Of a stretch of 64,000 nucleotides of DNA, positions 24,599-33,550 are shown in pieces (the first letter of the stretch is position 1; every line of letters begins with the position of its first letter). This DNA is from Sinorhizobium sp. 6-70 (GTDB lineage Bacteria > Pseudomonadota > Alphaproteobacteria > Rhizobiales > Rhizobiaceae). Both the position numbers and the translations under genes were made by a program. The DNA lies in assembly GCF_030124375.1 (NCBI RefSeq), contig NZ_JASKLS010000002.1, forward strand, positions 635,802 to 699,801. The letters are read 5' to 3'. Under the pieces are notes generated by a model that worked only from the letters and a program-made list of their open reading frames with translations, made no database searches and was not told where the DNA came from.

Positions 24599-25447
24599 AT
24601 GACCGCAAACCATATCGAATACGCCATCCGTCACGCAGTTGACCCGGCGGCCGCCGCACGCATGGATACCGAAACGCTGCGCGCGAACTTTCACATATCG
24701 GGGCTGTTCCGGCCGGGGCGCATCGCCCTCACCTACAGCCATTACGACCGTATGATCGTCGGCGGCGCAATGCCGGTAAATGGGTCCTTGGCGCTCGAGA
24801 CCATCCGCCCGACCGGCACGCCGCGCTTTCTTGACCGGCGCGAGCTCATCGCCGTCAATATCGGCGGCCCAGGCCGCGTCGATGTCGGCGAGGAAAGCTT
24901 CCGCCTCGAGCCACGCGATATGGTCTACGTGGGCTTGGGCGAAGAGGTCACCTTCTCGTCCGAAGACCCCGGCGCCCCTGCCAAGTTCTACCTGCTCAGT
25001 GCACCTGCTCACCAGGCGCTGCCGAGGCAGCATATCCGCATCGGCGATGCCAAGCGGCTCGATCTCGGCAGTGCCGCCACCTCGAACGAGCGCTCGATCT
25101 TCCAGTTCATTCACCCCGAAGGGGTGAAAACCTGCCAACTCGTCGTCGGGATGACGCAGCTTGCTGCGGGTTCGGTCTGGAACACCATGCCCTGCCACGT
25201 GCACGACCGGCGCATGGAGGCCTATCTTTATTTCGACCTCGCTGAAGGCGCACGCGTCCTGCATCTCATGGGTGAACCGGCAGAAACCCGCCATATCGTG
25301 ATGGCGAAGGAAGAAGCGGTGCTTTCACCGCCCTGGTCGATCCACTCCGGCTGCGGAACGTCGAGCTACGCGTTCATATGGGCCATGGCCGGCGACAATG
25401 TCGACTACACGGATGTGGACATGGTGCCAATGGAGGCACTCAGATGA
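24599..25447 (+). CDS. kduI: 5-dehydro-4-deoxy-D-glucuronate isomerase
   Basis: The 282-residue protein is a cupin-fold zinc isomerase converting 5-keto-4-deoxyuronate to 2,5-diketo-3-deoxygluconate in pectin, alginate and glycosaminoglycan breakdown. The metal ligands are visible as H200 and H202 in MPCHVHDRRME, E207, and H249 in PPWSIHSG. The family string WNTMPCHVHDRRMEAYLYFD is intact, and length is normal. Its stop overlaps the start of kduD by four bases, giving tight coupling to the next step. Confidence 0.96.
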   Translation: MTANHIEYAIRHAVDPAAAARMDTETLRANFHISGLFRPGRIALTYSHYDRMIVGGAMPVNGSLALETIRPTGTPRFLDRRELIAVNIGGPGRVDVGEESFRLEPRDMVYVGLGEEVTFSSEDPGAPAKFYLLSAPAHQALPRQHIRIGDAKRLDLGSAATSNERSIFQFIHPEGVKTCQLVVGMTQLAAGSVWNTMPCHVHDRRMEAYLYFDLAEGARVLHLMGEPAETRHIVMAKEEAVLSPPWSIHSGCGTSSYAFIWAMAGDNVDYTDVDMVPMEALR

Positions 25448-26208
25448 GCGTGCCGTCTGCCTTCAGCCTTGTCGGACGCCGCATCGTCGTCACCGGTGCC
25501 AATACGGGAATCGGGCAGGGAATTGCGGTGGCGATCGCCCGCGCCGGTGGCACCGTGATCGGCGTCGGTCGCTCAGCCATGAACGAGACCGGGGAAAGGG
25601 TCGCAGACGCTGGCGGGGCTTTCATTTCGGCCTACGCCGATCTTTCGGATCGTGAAGCAACCCGCTCGCTCATCGATCAACTGTGGAATGAACATGGTCC
25701 GGTGGATGGCCTCGTCAACAATGCCGGGATAATCCGCCGCGCCGACGCGGTGGATTTCACCGAAGCCGACTGGGACGACGTGATCGACGTCAATCTCAGG
25801 TCGTCGTTCTTCCTGAGCCAGGCCTACGGCCGCCGCCTGCTTGCCGAGCGAAGACGGGGCAAGATCGTCAATATCGCTTCCTTGCTTTCCTTCCAGGGCG
25901 GCATACGCGTTGCGTCCTATACGGCGTCCAAACACGGCGCGCTCGGCATCACGAGGATCCTCGCCTGCGAATGGGCTGCCAGGGGCATCAACGTGAATGC
26001 GGTGGCACCTGGTTATATCATCACGAACAATACCGAGGCGCTCCGTGCAGACGCAAAGCGCAGTGCCGCCATTCTGGAGCGCATTCCGGCCGGTCGCTGG
26101 GGCACGCCGGATGACATCGGAGATGCGACGGTATTCCTGCTCGCCCCGGCCTCGGACTACATGCATGGCGCCATTATTCCGGTGGATGGCGGCTGGCTCG
26201 CGAGATGA
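25444..26208 (+). CDS. kduD: 2-dehydro-3-deoxy-D-gluconate 5-dehydrogenase
   Basis: The 254-residue classical SDR has TGANTGIG at residues 18-25, NNAG near 92, and the catalytic S146, Y159, K163 (SYTASKHG). KduD reduces 2,5-diketo-3-deoxygluconate to 2-keto-3-deoxygluconate, the step after KduI. The ATG at 25444 overlaps the kduI stop (ATGA), and the cupin gene follows after 7 bases. Synteny with kduI makes the assignment strong over other SDRs. Confidence 0.94.
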   Translation: MSVPSAFSLVGRRIVVTGANTGIGQGIAVAIARAGGTVIGVGRSAMNETGERVADAGGAFISAYADLSDREATRSLIDQLWNEHGPVDGLVNNAGIIRRADAVDFTEADWDDVIDVNLRSSFFLSQAYGRRLLAERRRGKIVNIASLLSFQGGIRVASYTASKHGALGITRILACEWAARGINVNAVAPGYIITNNTEALRADAKRSAAILERIPAGRWGTPDDIGDATVFLLAPASDYMHGAIIPVDGGWLAR

Positions 26209-26215
26209 GGAGACG

Positions 26216-26554
26216 ATGATGGATACGAAACTTTTCGCCCGACGTCATGAAGGTGAATGGACCGATCTCGGACAGGGCAACCGCCGGCGGGTGATCCTGC
26301 ACACCGACGAGCTGATGATGGTCGAATTTGCCTTCGAAAAGGGCGGCATCGGCGCACCACACTCTCACCCGCACATTCAGGCGAGCTATGTGGCGGAAGG
26401 CAAGTTCGAAGTCACGGTCAGCGGACACAGCGAGGTTCTTTCCGCGGGCGACAGCTTCATCGCACCGTCGGGCGTGGTTCATGGCGTCGTGGCGCTGGAG
26501 GCAGGCCGGCTCATTGACAGCTTTACGCCGCATCGCGCCGATTTCCTGAAATAG
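26216..26554 (+). CDS. kdgF: Small cupin, KdgF-like (linearises unsaturated uronates)
   Basis: The 112-residue single-domain cupin has metal-binding residues H49, H51, Q55 and H89 in GAPHSHPHIQASYVAEG and SGVVHGV. KdgF proteins of this length convert the cyclic 4,5-unsaturated monouronates released by lyases into the linear keto form used by KduI. Its place directly after kduI-kduD fits. Two adjacent ATGs at 26216 and 26219 are both usable with GAGGAGA upstream. Distinguishing it from a general cupin rests on context. Confidence 0.85.
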   Translation: MMDTKLFARRHEGEWTDLGQGNRRRVILHTDELMMVEFAFEKGGIGAPHSHPHIQASYVAEGKFEVTVSGHSEVLSAGDSFIAPSGVVHGVVALEAGRLIDSFTPHRADFLK

Positions 26555-26815
26555 GACACTGAACCGCGACGCCGGCTTCCTGGACCTGAGCTTTCATTTG
26601 CGACGCCGTGCTTCGCAACAACGATCTTCCAGAGTGGCGATAGAACCACGCGGCTTGAATCTGCTATCCCGGCCGTTCTCCGCTATTCCCGTTGATATCT
26701 TATGCGATCCTGCAGAATGAGACAGCCCCCGGCTAGCGTGTGGCAGCGCGGAAGTAGCGGCAACCGTAGTTGCACGTAGAGCATTTCCGCCTCGACAAGT
26801 TGCATATTTTAACGC

Positions 26816-27856
26816 ATGCTCATGAATGAATTCAGCTTGCGCGTCATGGGGGCAACGATGCGGTTGATCGTCGTATCCGGGGTACTTGCCACCACCATCT
26901 CGGCTTCATATGCAACCGATTTTTCTGAAGACTTCAGCGCTGGCAAGCTCGATAGCAAATGGTGCTCCTGCCAGATCGCTGAAGATCGGCCCGTCACGTT
27001 CGATTCAGATCCGCAAGAAGCCGGCGACAAGCACGCCCAGATCACTGTTGATCCGTCGATCGGCGACAACACGTGCGAGGAAAACGAATGTGAACCCGCC
27101 GAGAGCGCCAAATCCGCAGTTGCGACAACCGTCAAAAGCGACGACGATTTCCCGGAGGACTTGGGACCCTCCTTCATAGAGGGACTGTCGGATCACACCG
27201 TCCTCAAACTCGGCACCCCGGTCATTCAACGCCAAGAAGTGCGGATTGCCGAGGACCTGCAGCACGACAGTGCGGCGACGCATGAATATGCGATCACGTT
27301 CCGAATTTCGAAACCCAACACCAGCACCAGGACGCGCTGGATTACGGCTCAATGGAAGCAGGAACCGCTCCCCTCATATGGGAAAGGATGGAGCCCCAGC
27401 CCGTTTCTCGCACAGCGCTACGATGGCGGGGTTCTCTATCTCACTGTTCAAGACGAAAACTGCAGATGTTTGATAGCTTCTGCCGAGGCCCCCAACCAAA
27501 CTTTCAAATGGGAGGAAGGGGCTCTGTCGAAATGCAAGCTGACCTATCCGAAGAAGGACGAGGATCAGGCGTGCACCAGCACGCTCGTCGCGCACTATGG
27601 TGCGGATCCGTGGTTGAAGTCACCATCACCCGGGTGGACGGAAATCCGTTACCTCATCAAAGCCGGAAGAGAAAAGGGCGACTTCATCGAGGTCCATCAG
27701 GACGGCCGCTTCATTGTACGAATATCCGGTAAGATCGGATATGTGCCAGCCGCGGGCACGACGATGAAAACCAAATTCAAGATGGGTCACTATCGGAACT
27801 ATATGCCCAGCAAAGACGTGCTTGAGGTCGATTCGATCAAGGTGTCGCCCAAATGA
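26816..27856 (+). CDS. Exported polysaccharide lyase-like protein, heparin lyase I family (copy 1)
   Basis: The 346-residue protein carries a signal peptide (MRLIVVSGVLATTISASYA, beginning at internal Met 15) and a jelly-roll domain like heparin lyase I/glucuronan lyase. Shared with the paralogue at 54621 are RWITAQWKQE (RYLIAQWKRE there), SPFLAQR (SPFLAFR), GWTEIRYLIKAG, and a late KIGYVPAAG-KFKMGHYR block (HIGHADKG-FKFGPYR). Cys-rich insertions (WCSCQ, CEENECE) are specific to this copy. An alternative ATG at 26858 with GGGGG upstream would start at the signal peptide. It probably cleaves a uronate polymer, feeding the uronate cluster just upstream. Confidence 0.78.
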   Translation: MLMNEFSLRVMGATMRLIVVSGVLATTISASYATDFSEDFSAGKLDSKWCSCQIAEDRPVTFDSDPQEAGDKHAQITVDPSIGDNTCEENECEPAESAKSAVATTVKSDDDFPEDLGPSFIEGLSDHTVLKLGTPVIQRQEVRIAEDLQHDSAATHEYAITFRISKPNTSTRTRWITAQWKQEPLPSYGKGWSPSPFLAQRYDGGVLYLTVQDENCRCLIASAEAPNQTFKWEEGALSKCKLTYPKKDEDQACTSTLVAHYGADPWLKSPSPGWTEIRYLIKAGREKGDFIEVHQDGRFIVRISGKIGYVPAAGTTMKTKFKMGHYRNYMPSKDVLEVDSIKVSPK

Positions 27857-28031
27857 GACCGCTGGGCTAGCGCCAGTCCGCAATGGACCAGCGAGGGAGT
27901 GTCTGACCTTCCAGGCCCAAGATGCGTTGGCGCGCGCCGCCGTGAACGCGCAGGAAGGCGCTCATACCGAATCTTCTGCGCCGAAATAGTTATCGTTCAA
28001 ATCAACTGCAACGTTTGGAAAGGGCATCCGC

Positions 28032-29555
28032 ATGACTGAAACGCCCGGGAAGTCCAAAAGAGCTCCGACGAAGCTGGCAAGCGCTACCGCGAAGACCAAG
28101 ACCGCGAAGACCAAGACCCCAAAGACGAATGCACCTTCCCCCCCATCCACTGGGACGGTGGGCTCGTGGGAGGACGATCCCGCAACGGCCGTGGGTCTGA
28201 CGGTGCCGACACCAGATCTATCCAAGCTTCCCCTTGCGTTCTCGTTCCCAGCGGGGGGGCCGCCGCCTGCCATCTACGCACAAGGGACGTCTGAGTTCCG
28301 TTACTGGGCCACCGCGGCCGCGTTGAGGCGCTGCGCCGACTATTGGGCGCAGCGGGTACCGCTGACGCAATGGTACGGAGGGCCAAGCCTCAACGTCGTG
28401 CTCGACAACGGATTCGAACTCGGCGCAAACTACGACCGAGCCGCGTTGAACTTCTATCACGGTCCGGGTGTGACAGGAACGGTATTCACCTGCGAGAGCC
28501 CCGACGTAAGCTGTCACGAGATGGGGCACGCTGTGCTTGACGCTTTCAAGCCGGGGCTGTGGGGCGCCGCCAGCCAAGAGGCCGCGGCCTTTCACGAGTC
28601 TTTTGGCGACATCAGTGCCTTGATGTCGGCGATCCAGATTCCGTCGCTGCGGACCACGATCCTCACCGTCACAGGCGGGAACCTTTACACCAAGTCGCGT
28701 CTATCGAGACTCGCGGAGCAGCTCGGAAGCGCTCTTCGCGCCCAGGATCCCGACCTGGCCGAGGCGGACTGCCTGCGCAATGCGGCCAACTGTTTCAATT
28801 ACCAGGATCCGACGACGCTCCCGAACATGGCCCCCATGTCGCAACTCTCTTCGGAGCCGCACTCCTTCTCGCGTATTTTCACTGGCGCCTTCTACGAAAT
28901 CCTCGGAGCCTCGCTCGCCGCGAAGGCGGCCAACCCGGGGACACCGACCGAGGCGGAACTGCTTGCCGTCGCAAACGACCTCGCCGGGTTTCTCGTTCAA
29001 GGTGTGAAGTGGTCGTCACCAATCGTCACCAACTGCTACGCCCATGTCGCTGCTAACATGGTGATCGCGGCCCAGGCTGACCCTACTTATTCGTCGATCG
29101 CCAAGGGCGTGTTCGTGGGGAGAAGCATCCTTTCCCTGCAATCCGCGTCCTCGCTCCCAATGATGGCGAAGGTCAAGTCGCTCACCGCGGCGGCGAAATC
29201 GGCTACGCCCGAGCGAGAGCCGCTTCCGATGGTCGGGCTGCCGGCGTCCCAGTATGGCATCGACGGCGTGCTCTTCGTGGAGGCCGCGGCCGAGCCGCGC
29301 GATTTTATCGTCACCTCCGCCGGCTTCAATGCCGAGCCAATCACCCCCCCGAGCGGAACTGCGGCGGCCATGGCCTTCGTCGACGACCTCTTCATGCGTG
29401 GCCAGATCGACTACGGCGCGGTCGTTGACCCGGAACGCCGGCTGGTGCGCAACCACAAGAGCAAGACCCACGCACTCGTCAAGGTCGACGGGGGCGCGCG
29501 CCTTGAGCGCCGACTTTTCGACTGCGGCCTCTGCGCGCGCGGCGTCAGCCACTAG
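28032..29555 (+). CDS. M4-like zinc metalloprotease homologue without signal peptide
   Basis: The 507-residue product has HEMGH at 162-166 followed by HESFGD with E189 and D193, the thermolysin-type arrangement of two His ligands, a downstream Glu and a supporting Asp; the spacing is 27 rather than 24 residues. The N-terminus is a Lys/Thr/Pro-rich tail (residues 8-40) with no hydrophobic signal. The C-terminal third is not recognisable. The GGAAAGGG ribosome site precedes ATG 28032. It may act in the cytoplasm or leave by a leaderless route. The family assignment is by motif only. Confidence 0.72.
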   Translation: MTETPGKSKRAPTKLASATAKTKTAKTKTPKTNAPSPPSTGTVGSWEDDPATAVGLTVPTPDLSKLPLAFSFPAGGPPPAIYAQGTSEFRYWATAAALRRCADYWAQRVPLTQWYGGPSLNVVLDNGFELGANYDRAALNFYHGPGVTGTVFTCESPDVSCHEMGHAVLDAFKPGLWGAASQEAAAFHESFGDISALMSAIQIPSLRTTILTVTGGNLYTKSRLSRLAEQLGSALRAQDPDLAEADCLRNAANCFNYQDPTTLPNMAPMSQLSSEPHSFSRIFTGAFYEILGASLAAKAANPGTPTEAELLAVANDLAGFLVQGVKWSSPIVTNCYAHVAANMVIAAQADPTYSSIAKGVFVGRSILSLQSASSLPMMAKVKSLTAAAKSATPEREPLPMVGLPASQYGIDGVLFVEAAAEPRDFIVTSAGFNAEPITPPSGTAAAMAFVDDLFMRGQIDYGAVVDPERRLVRNHKSKTHALVKVDGGARLERRLFDCGLCARGVSH

Positions 29556-29562
29556 ATCAATT

Positions 29563-29655
29563 CATTGTTTCATTGAAACGGCGAAATGATCTAACTCTTT
29601 GAAACTACGCAATTCCGGACGGAAAACCGTTACACACTTTTCCTGGAATTGCTCT
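29563..29655. repeat. Nested inverted-repeat intergenic element
   Basis: GTTTCA-T-TGAAAC near 29567-29580 is followed by GCAATTCC (29609-29616), GGAAAA (29621-29626), TTTTCC (29638-29643) and GGAATTGC (29645-29652), which form a nested stem of 8 and 6 pairs. I recognise the GGACGGAAAACCG...TTTTCCTGGAATTGC string from memory as a recurrent intergenic element of Rhizobiaceae. It ends at the ribosome binding site of the next small gene. A related fragment (GTTTCAATGAAATGATCTAG) lies near 36487-36506. Confidence 0.7.
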
Positions 29656-29673
29656 AGAAAGGAGACGACGGCA

Positions 29674-29880
29674 GTGACGCAGAAGGAAATCCCGCCGGAC
29701 CCTGACGTCGTCGTCCCCGATGACGAGCCATCAAAGGCGTTCGTCAGGGGACTCGTCGAGCGGGGAGAAGCGGTGCCGCCCACTCCCGACGGCAAGCTTC
29801 CGCCGCGCGCCACCCACATCATCGTCGGCGTGACCAGCGAAGGCCTGCCGATCGTGAAGCGGATGCGCTTCAGCGCGTAG
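29674..29880 (+). CDS. Small protein of unknown function (68 residues)
   Basis: A GTG start at 29674 follows AAAGGAG by nine bases. The product is rich in Pro and charged residues early (PPDPDVVVPDDEP) and ends with THIIVGVTSEGLPIVKRMRFSA, a strand-like C-terminus. No family is recognised and no signal or membrane segment is visible. It lies 118 bases downstream of the protease-like gene, beyond the nested inverted repeat. The upstream in-frame ATG at 29599 lies inside the repeat and is unlikely. Confidence 0.6.
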   Translation: MTQKEIPPDPDVVVPDDEPSKAFVRGLVERGEAVPPTPDGKLPPRATHIIVGVTSEGLPIVKRMRFSA

Positions 29881-30142
29881 TAGCTGCACCGACGGCGGCC
29901 ACAACTCAGACCGTCGCCCTTACGGCCGATTACAAGTCGCAAGCGCTGGCGTGGAGTCGAGGGCGTTGTTGCCCAACAGGTCGGCCCGCAACGCTCCTCC
30001 CATCGCTCGGACGGCACAGGCATCGACCGATCCGTCAGCGAACCGCTCGGATTGACCGTTTGGTCGTCGCAGAACCCGAGATTGCTTCAAGTTGAGTGCT
30101 CGGCGACGGTATAACCACCGCCGTACCAAGGTCGTACATCCT

Positions 30143-33100
30143 TTATCCCTGGGGCGGATCCCATGAAAGCAGATCAAGTGACTGCTTAGCTCTCGCCTCC
30201 CATGCCTTTGCCCCCTGATCGCGTGCGAAAAAGATGGCCTCCTGAAACGATGCTTTAGCATCGGCGAGCCGGTCCGTCTGCCTTAGTAGTTCTCCGCGCA
30301 GACGAAGCAACTCGGCCGTGTAGTAATGCTCACCGGTACGGCCCGCGAGCTTCAGCCCCTGGTCGAGGACCGCCGTCGCCTCGTCAGTCCGTCCCATTCG
30401 AAGGTAGCTATCGGCGAGCACGCCAAGATAGTATGTCTTATCGACCTCCTGCTCTCCCATGTTGTCGCATATGTGCTTCATTTGCGCGAGGCCGGAGGCG
30501 TCTTGGAGACTTGCCGCCTTGGCCCACCCCGAAAAGAACGACGCGAAGTTGAGCCAAAGCTGGAACCCATTGCGTGTCGCGAGCGGCACGAGCTCGTCCA
30601 CCAGCCTCTGAAGCGTCGCTACATCCTGGCGAAGAGACATCAGTATGCAGCCGTTACCCAGGCACGCAGCGAGGCGGTAGTCCGTTTGTTCGCGGGTCTC
30701 CATTTCAGCCGCGTGGAACAACTCAATGGCCGCGTCGGCCTCCCCAAGTATTTGCAGCGTCCACGAGAGATAGAGCATCGACATGCTTGGAAAGTCGCTT
30801 CCGACCTCATCAGCATGCTCGCGGTGCTCGAGGGCCTCCAGCAGCACCTCTCGCGCCTCCGGAAACCTGCCGCGCGCGAAGGCGCACATGCCTCCGAACT
30901 GCAGTCCGAGCACGAGGGCCTTCACATTACCATCCCTGCTGCCAATCTCCTTGAGCCGGTTGCTCGCCCATTCCGCGTCCGAGAACCGGGCCGAGTTGAA
31001 CGAAGTTCCGAACAGGCCGTCCAGGGCCCGGATCGCTGCCTCCGGATCTCCGGTCGCCTCACTGAGCCGCATGACGTTCCGGTACGCGTCGCTGCCGTCC
31101 CCGGTCATGTAGCCGTATGCCGCGTAGAGGACGTCGCCCCTTTCGAGTTCAAGGGTCAGCTCTCTGCTGTCGCGCATCGTCGACGGCGGCATTCTGCGGA
31201 CACATTCGATCCCTTTCGCGAACATGTTCGCAGCCTCGACCTTCGCCCACGTCGCCCCCAGCTTCCTGCCGGCCCTGAGCCAGTAGTCGGCGGCGCGCTC
31301 GAACTGCGTCGCCTCGTCGTAGTGCTGGGCGAGGATCTCGGGATGCTCCACGACCGTCCTCGGCTGGACGACCTCGATCGCCTTGGCGACGAGACCATGA
31401 AGCTCCCGCCGCCTCCCCCGAAGCAGCGCCCCGCGGGCGGCCTCCTGTAGCAGACTGTGAGCGAAGGAGTAGCGGGGCCAGTTGCTGAAGGGCTGCGGCG
31501 CGACGAGCCCGACGGCGACAAGACGTTCTATCTGCGGCCGCAGAACCTCGCTCGAGAGACCCACGACATGGGCGAGCGTCATCAAGTCGAATTCCCGGCC
31601 GATCACAGCGGCGGTCTGCGCGACCGTCTTGACGGCACCGAGCTTGTCGAGACGGGCCATGAGCGCGGACTGAAGGGAGACGGGGACATCAACGTCGCTC
31701 TCGGCCTTCGCCCCGGACCGACCCGACGTACAGGGAGCAAGCATGAGGGCCGATCGGGCGAGTTCCTCAAGATAGAGAGGAACGCCTTCGGCCTTGCTAA
31801 GAAGCGTCGAGACGACGCCGGGAGGCAGATGGCCCTCATCGACGACGTTCTGGACGAACTCGCCAGCCTCCTCGCGGGAGAACCGCTCGAGGGCAAGATG
31901 CACCGCGACGGCGTTGTCGAACGCAGCCTTGGTCTGCCTCTCGCGCGAGGTCACGAGGAGGAGCACCGGAAACTGCGCGACGTCATGCGCGAGCGTCTGG
32001 AGGAGCTTGCCGGAGGACGGGTCGATCCATTGCTCGTCCTCCACGAAGAGCATCAGGGGTCCGGCGCTCGCCAATTGCCGGAGCCAGTCCGAAAACACTT
32101 GGCTGATCGCGACCTCCTGCTGTGACGATGCCAGCCTGGACGGCTCGTAGTCCGGTTCGACCGCCAGAAGCCGTGTGAAGATCGGATACGAGACCGACAA
32201 GGGGACGGTGCTCGCCGACAGAGCGGCCCGCAGCCTTTCCGACGGCAACGGCGCGTCCTCGGTAATGCCAGCCTCCTGCCTGAGCAGCCTCAGGAACGGA
32301 TAGAGTGCGCTGTTGGTGAAGGCGGAGGCGCACTGCGCAATGAGTGTCTTCGCTCCGGGAAAGCGCCTCCCAAGCTCGAAGAGCAGCCGCGACTTCCCTA
32401 TTCCCGGCTCGCCACTTATCAACGCGACGCGCCCATGGCGGTCGGCTCGCACGGCGTGCCAGAGGGCCTCGACTGCCTGCAGCTCGCTTTTCCTACCCAC
32501 CAGCGGTGTCGATCGGAGTTCACCCGCAAAGCGGTATCCCCTTGCGGTCGGCTTGAGGGCGCGCCGGATGTGGACGAGACTGCTGAAACCCTTCAGCGTC
32601 TTCCCGCCGACATCGGCGTAATCGAAGACGCCCGACGTCGCCTGGAACGTGTTCTCGTCGACGTAGATGCTATTCGGTTCGGCTATGGCCTGAAGTCGTT
32701 GGGCGAGATTTGGGACATGGCCAAACGCCACCGTCGAAATCCCGGCAGGCGCGCCCTCGATGTCGCCGACGACGACTAGGCCGCTCGCGACCCCAATCCT
32801 CACCCCGAGACGCGAACTGTCCGGCGTCTCTATCTGTGGCACCGCTGCCACGATGTCGAACGCCAATTGCATCGCCCGCTCGGCGTCGTTCTCCTCGGCC
32901 GCTGGAAAGCCGAACAGGACCTGCAGCGCGTCGCCGACATAGTTGGCGACGAAGCCCCCGTGCGATCTTGCAAGCGCGCTGCATCGCGAGAGGAATGTCT
33001 GCGTGAGCTGGCTAACGTCCTCGGGGTCGAGCCTGGAGGCATACTCGGTCGAACCGACCATGTCGCCAATCAGGATCGTTAGCTGGCGGCGTTCGACTGG

Positions 33101-33310
33101 AGTCCGATCACTGCCATGGGGCGGCACCGACCTGCCGAGCGCAGCGATCGCAGCGAGCAGCTTGCGGCGCGGGCCCAAGGGGATGCCTAGTTCGCGCAGA
33201 TCCTGGTCGGATAGCAGCGCAAGCGTGTCGAAATCGATCTGCGCGTCGACGAATTTGTCCGCCAAATGCCGCAACCCGATCTCGGCCAGCCATGTGGTGA
33301 CGTCGTTCAT
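30143..33310 (-). CDS. SAM domain-class III cyclase-AAA ATPase-TPR regulator
   Basis: The 1055-residue protein has an N-terminal SAM domain (residues 1-58, VTTWLAEIGLRHLADKF), then a class III nucleotide cyclase domain with metal Asp D83 (LIGDMVGST) and D127 (YVGDALQVLF) and the N201/R205 pair (VPNLAQRLQ). A STAND-like ATPase follows (Walker A GEPGIGKSR at 300-308, LMLFVEDEQWID). The C-terminal half is helical with TPR-like repeats. The cyclase residues look intact, so cAMP or cGMP synthesis under ATPase control is likely. The ATG at 33310 is preferred to a TTG at 33343. It is convergent with the small protein gene and divergent from the SnoaL-like gene. Confidence 0.9.
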   Translation of the reverse strand: MNDVTTWLAEIGLRHLADKFVDAQIDFDTLALLSDQDLRELGIPLGPRRKLLAAIAALGRSVPPHGSDRTPVERRQLTILIGDMVGSTEYASRLDPEDVSQLTQTFLSRCSALARSHGGFVANYVGDALQVLFGFPAAEENDAERAMQLAFDIVAAVPQIETPDSSRLGVRIGVASGLVVVGDIEGAPAGISTVAFGHVPNLAQRLQAIAEPNSIYVDENTFQATSGVFDYADVGGKTLKGFSSLVHIRRALKPTARGYRFAGELRSTPLVGRKSELQAVEALWHAVRADRHGRVALISGEPGIGKSRLLFELGRRFPGAKTLIAQCASAFTNSALYPFLRLLRQEAGITEDAPLPSERLRAALSASTVPLSVSYPIFTRLLAVEPDYEPSRLASSQQEVAISQVFSDWLRQLASAGPLMLFVEDEQWIDPSSGKLLQTLAHDVAQFPVLLLVTSRERQTKAAFDNAVAVHLALERFSREEAGEFVQNVVDEGHLPPGVVSTLLSKAEGVPLYLEELARSALMLAPCTSGRSGAKAESDVDVPVSLQSALMARLDKLGAVKTVAQTAAVIGREFDLMTLAHVVGLSSEVLRPQIERLVAVGLVAPQPFSNWPRYSFAHSLLQEAARGALLRGRRRELHGLVAKAIEVVQPRTVVEHPEILAQHYDEATQFERAADYWLRAGRKLGATWAKVEAANMFAKGIECVRRMPPSTMRDSRELTLELERGDVLYAAYGYMTGDGSDAYRNVMRLSEATGDPEAAIRALDGLFGTSFNSARFSDAEWASNRLKEIGSRDGNVKALVLGLQFGGMCAFARGRFPEAREVLLEALEHREHADEVGSDFPSMSMLYLSWTLQILGEADAAIELFHAAEMETREQTDYRLAACLGNGCILMSLRQDVATLQRLVDELVPLATRNGFQLWLNFASFFSGWAKAASLQDASGLAQMKHICDNMGEQEVDKTYYLGVLADSYLRMGRTDEATAVLDQGLKLAGRTGEHYYTAELLRLRGELLRQTDRLADAKASFQEAIFFARDQGAKAWEARAKQSLDLLSWDPPQG

Positions 33311-33550
33311 CGCCGGGTCCACCCAGTTGAAACGGAGCTGCAACTCAACTTGCGCATTTCTTCAGTTCAAGCTACTCTCCTAACCGATGTCATTCAACAA
33401 CTTGAGTTTATTCTAGGCGCGGCCGCATGGTGCGACCGCGTATACTTGCAGTGCTGCGAGAACGTTTGGTGCGGTCCGTTGGTAGTGCATGGTATGGAAT
33501 GGCGTAGGCGACGGGCCGGACCCTCGGCGGGCAGCACAGAGGGGGTCAAC

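Noticed and set aside
29881..30142. Minus-strand frame with coding-like composition (ends DSTPALATCNRP)
   Set aside because: The frame has no start with a ribosome site and no family I can name; it may be a remnant but cannot be supported.
33266..33550. Upstream extension of the SnoaL-like protein
   Set aside because: It overlaps the 5' end of the opposite cyclase gene and has no signal; the GTG at 33551 has a strong ribosome site and starts directly at a signal peptide.
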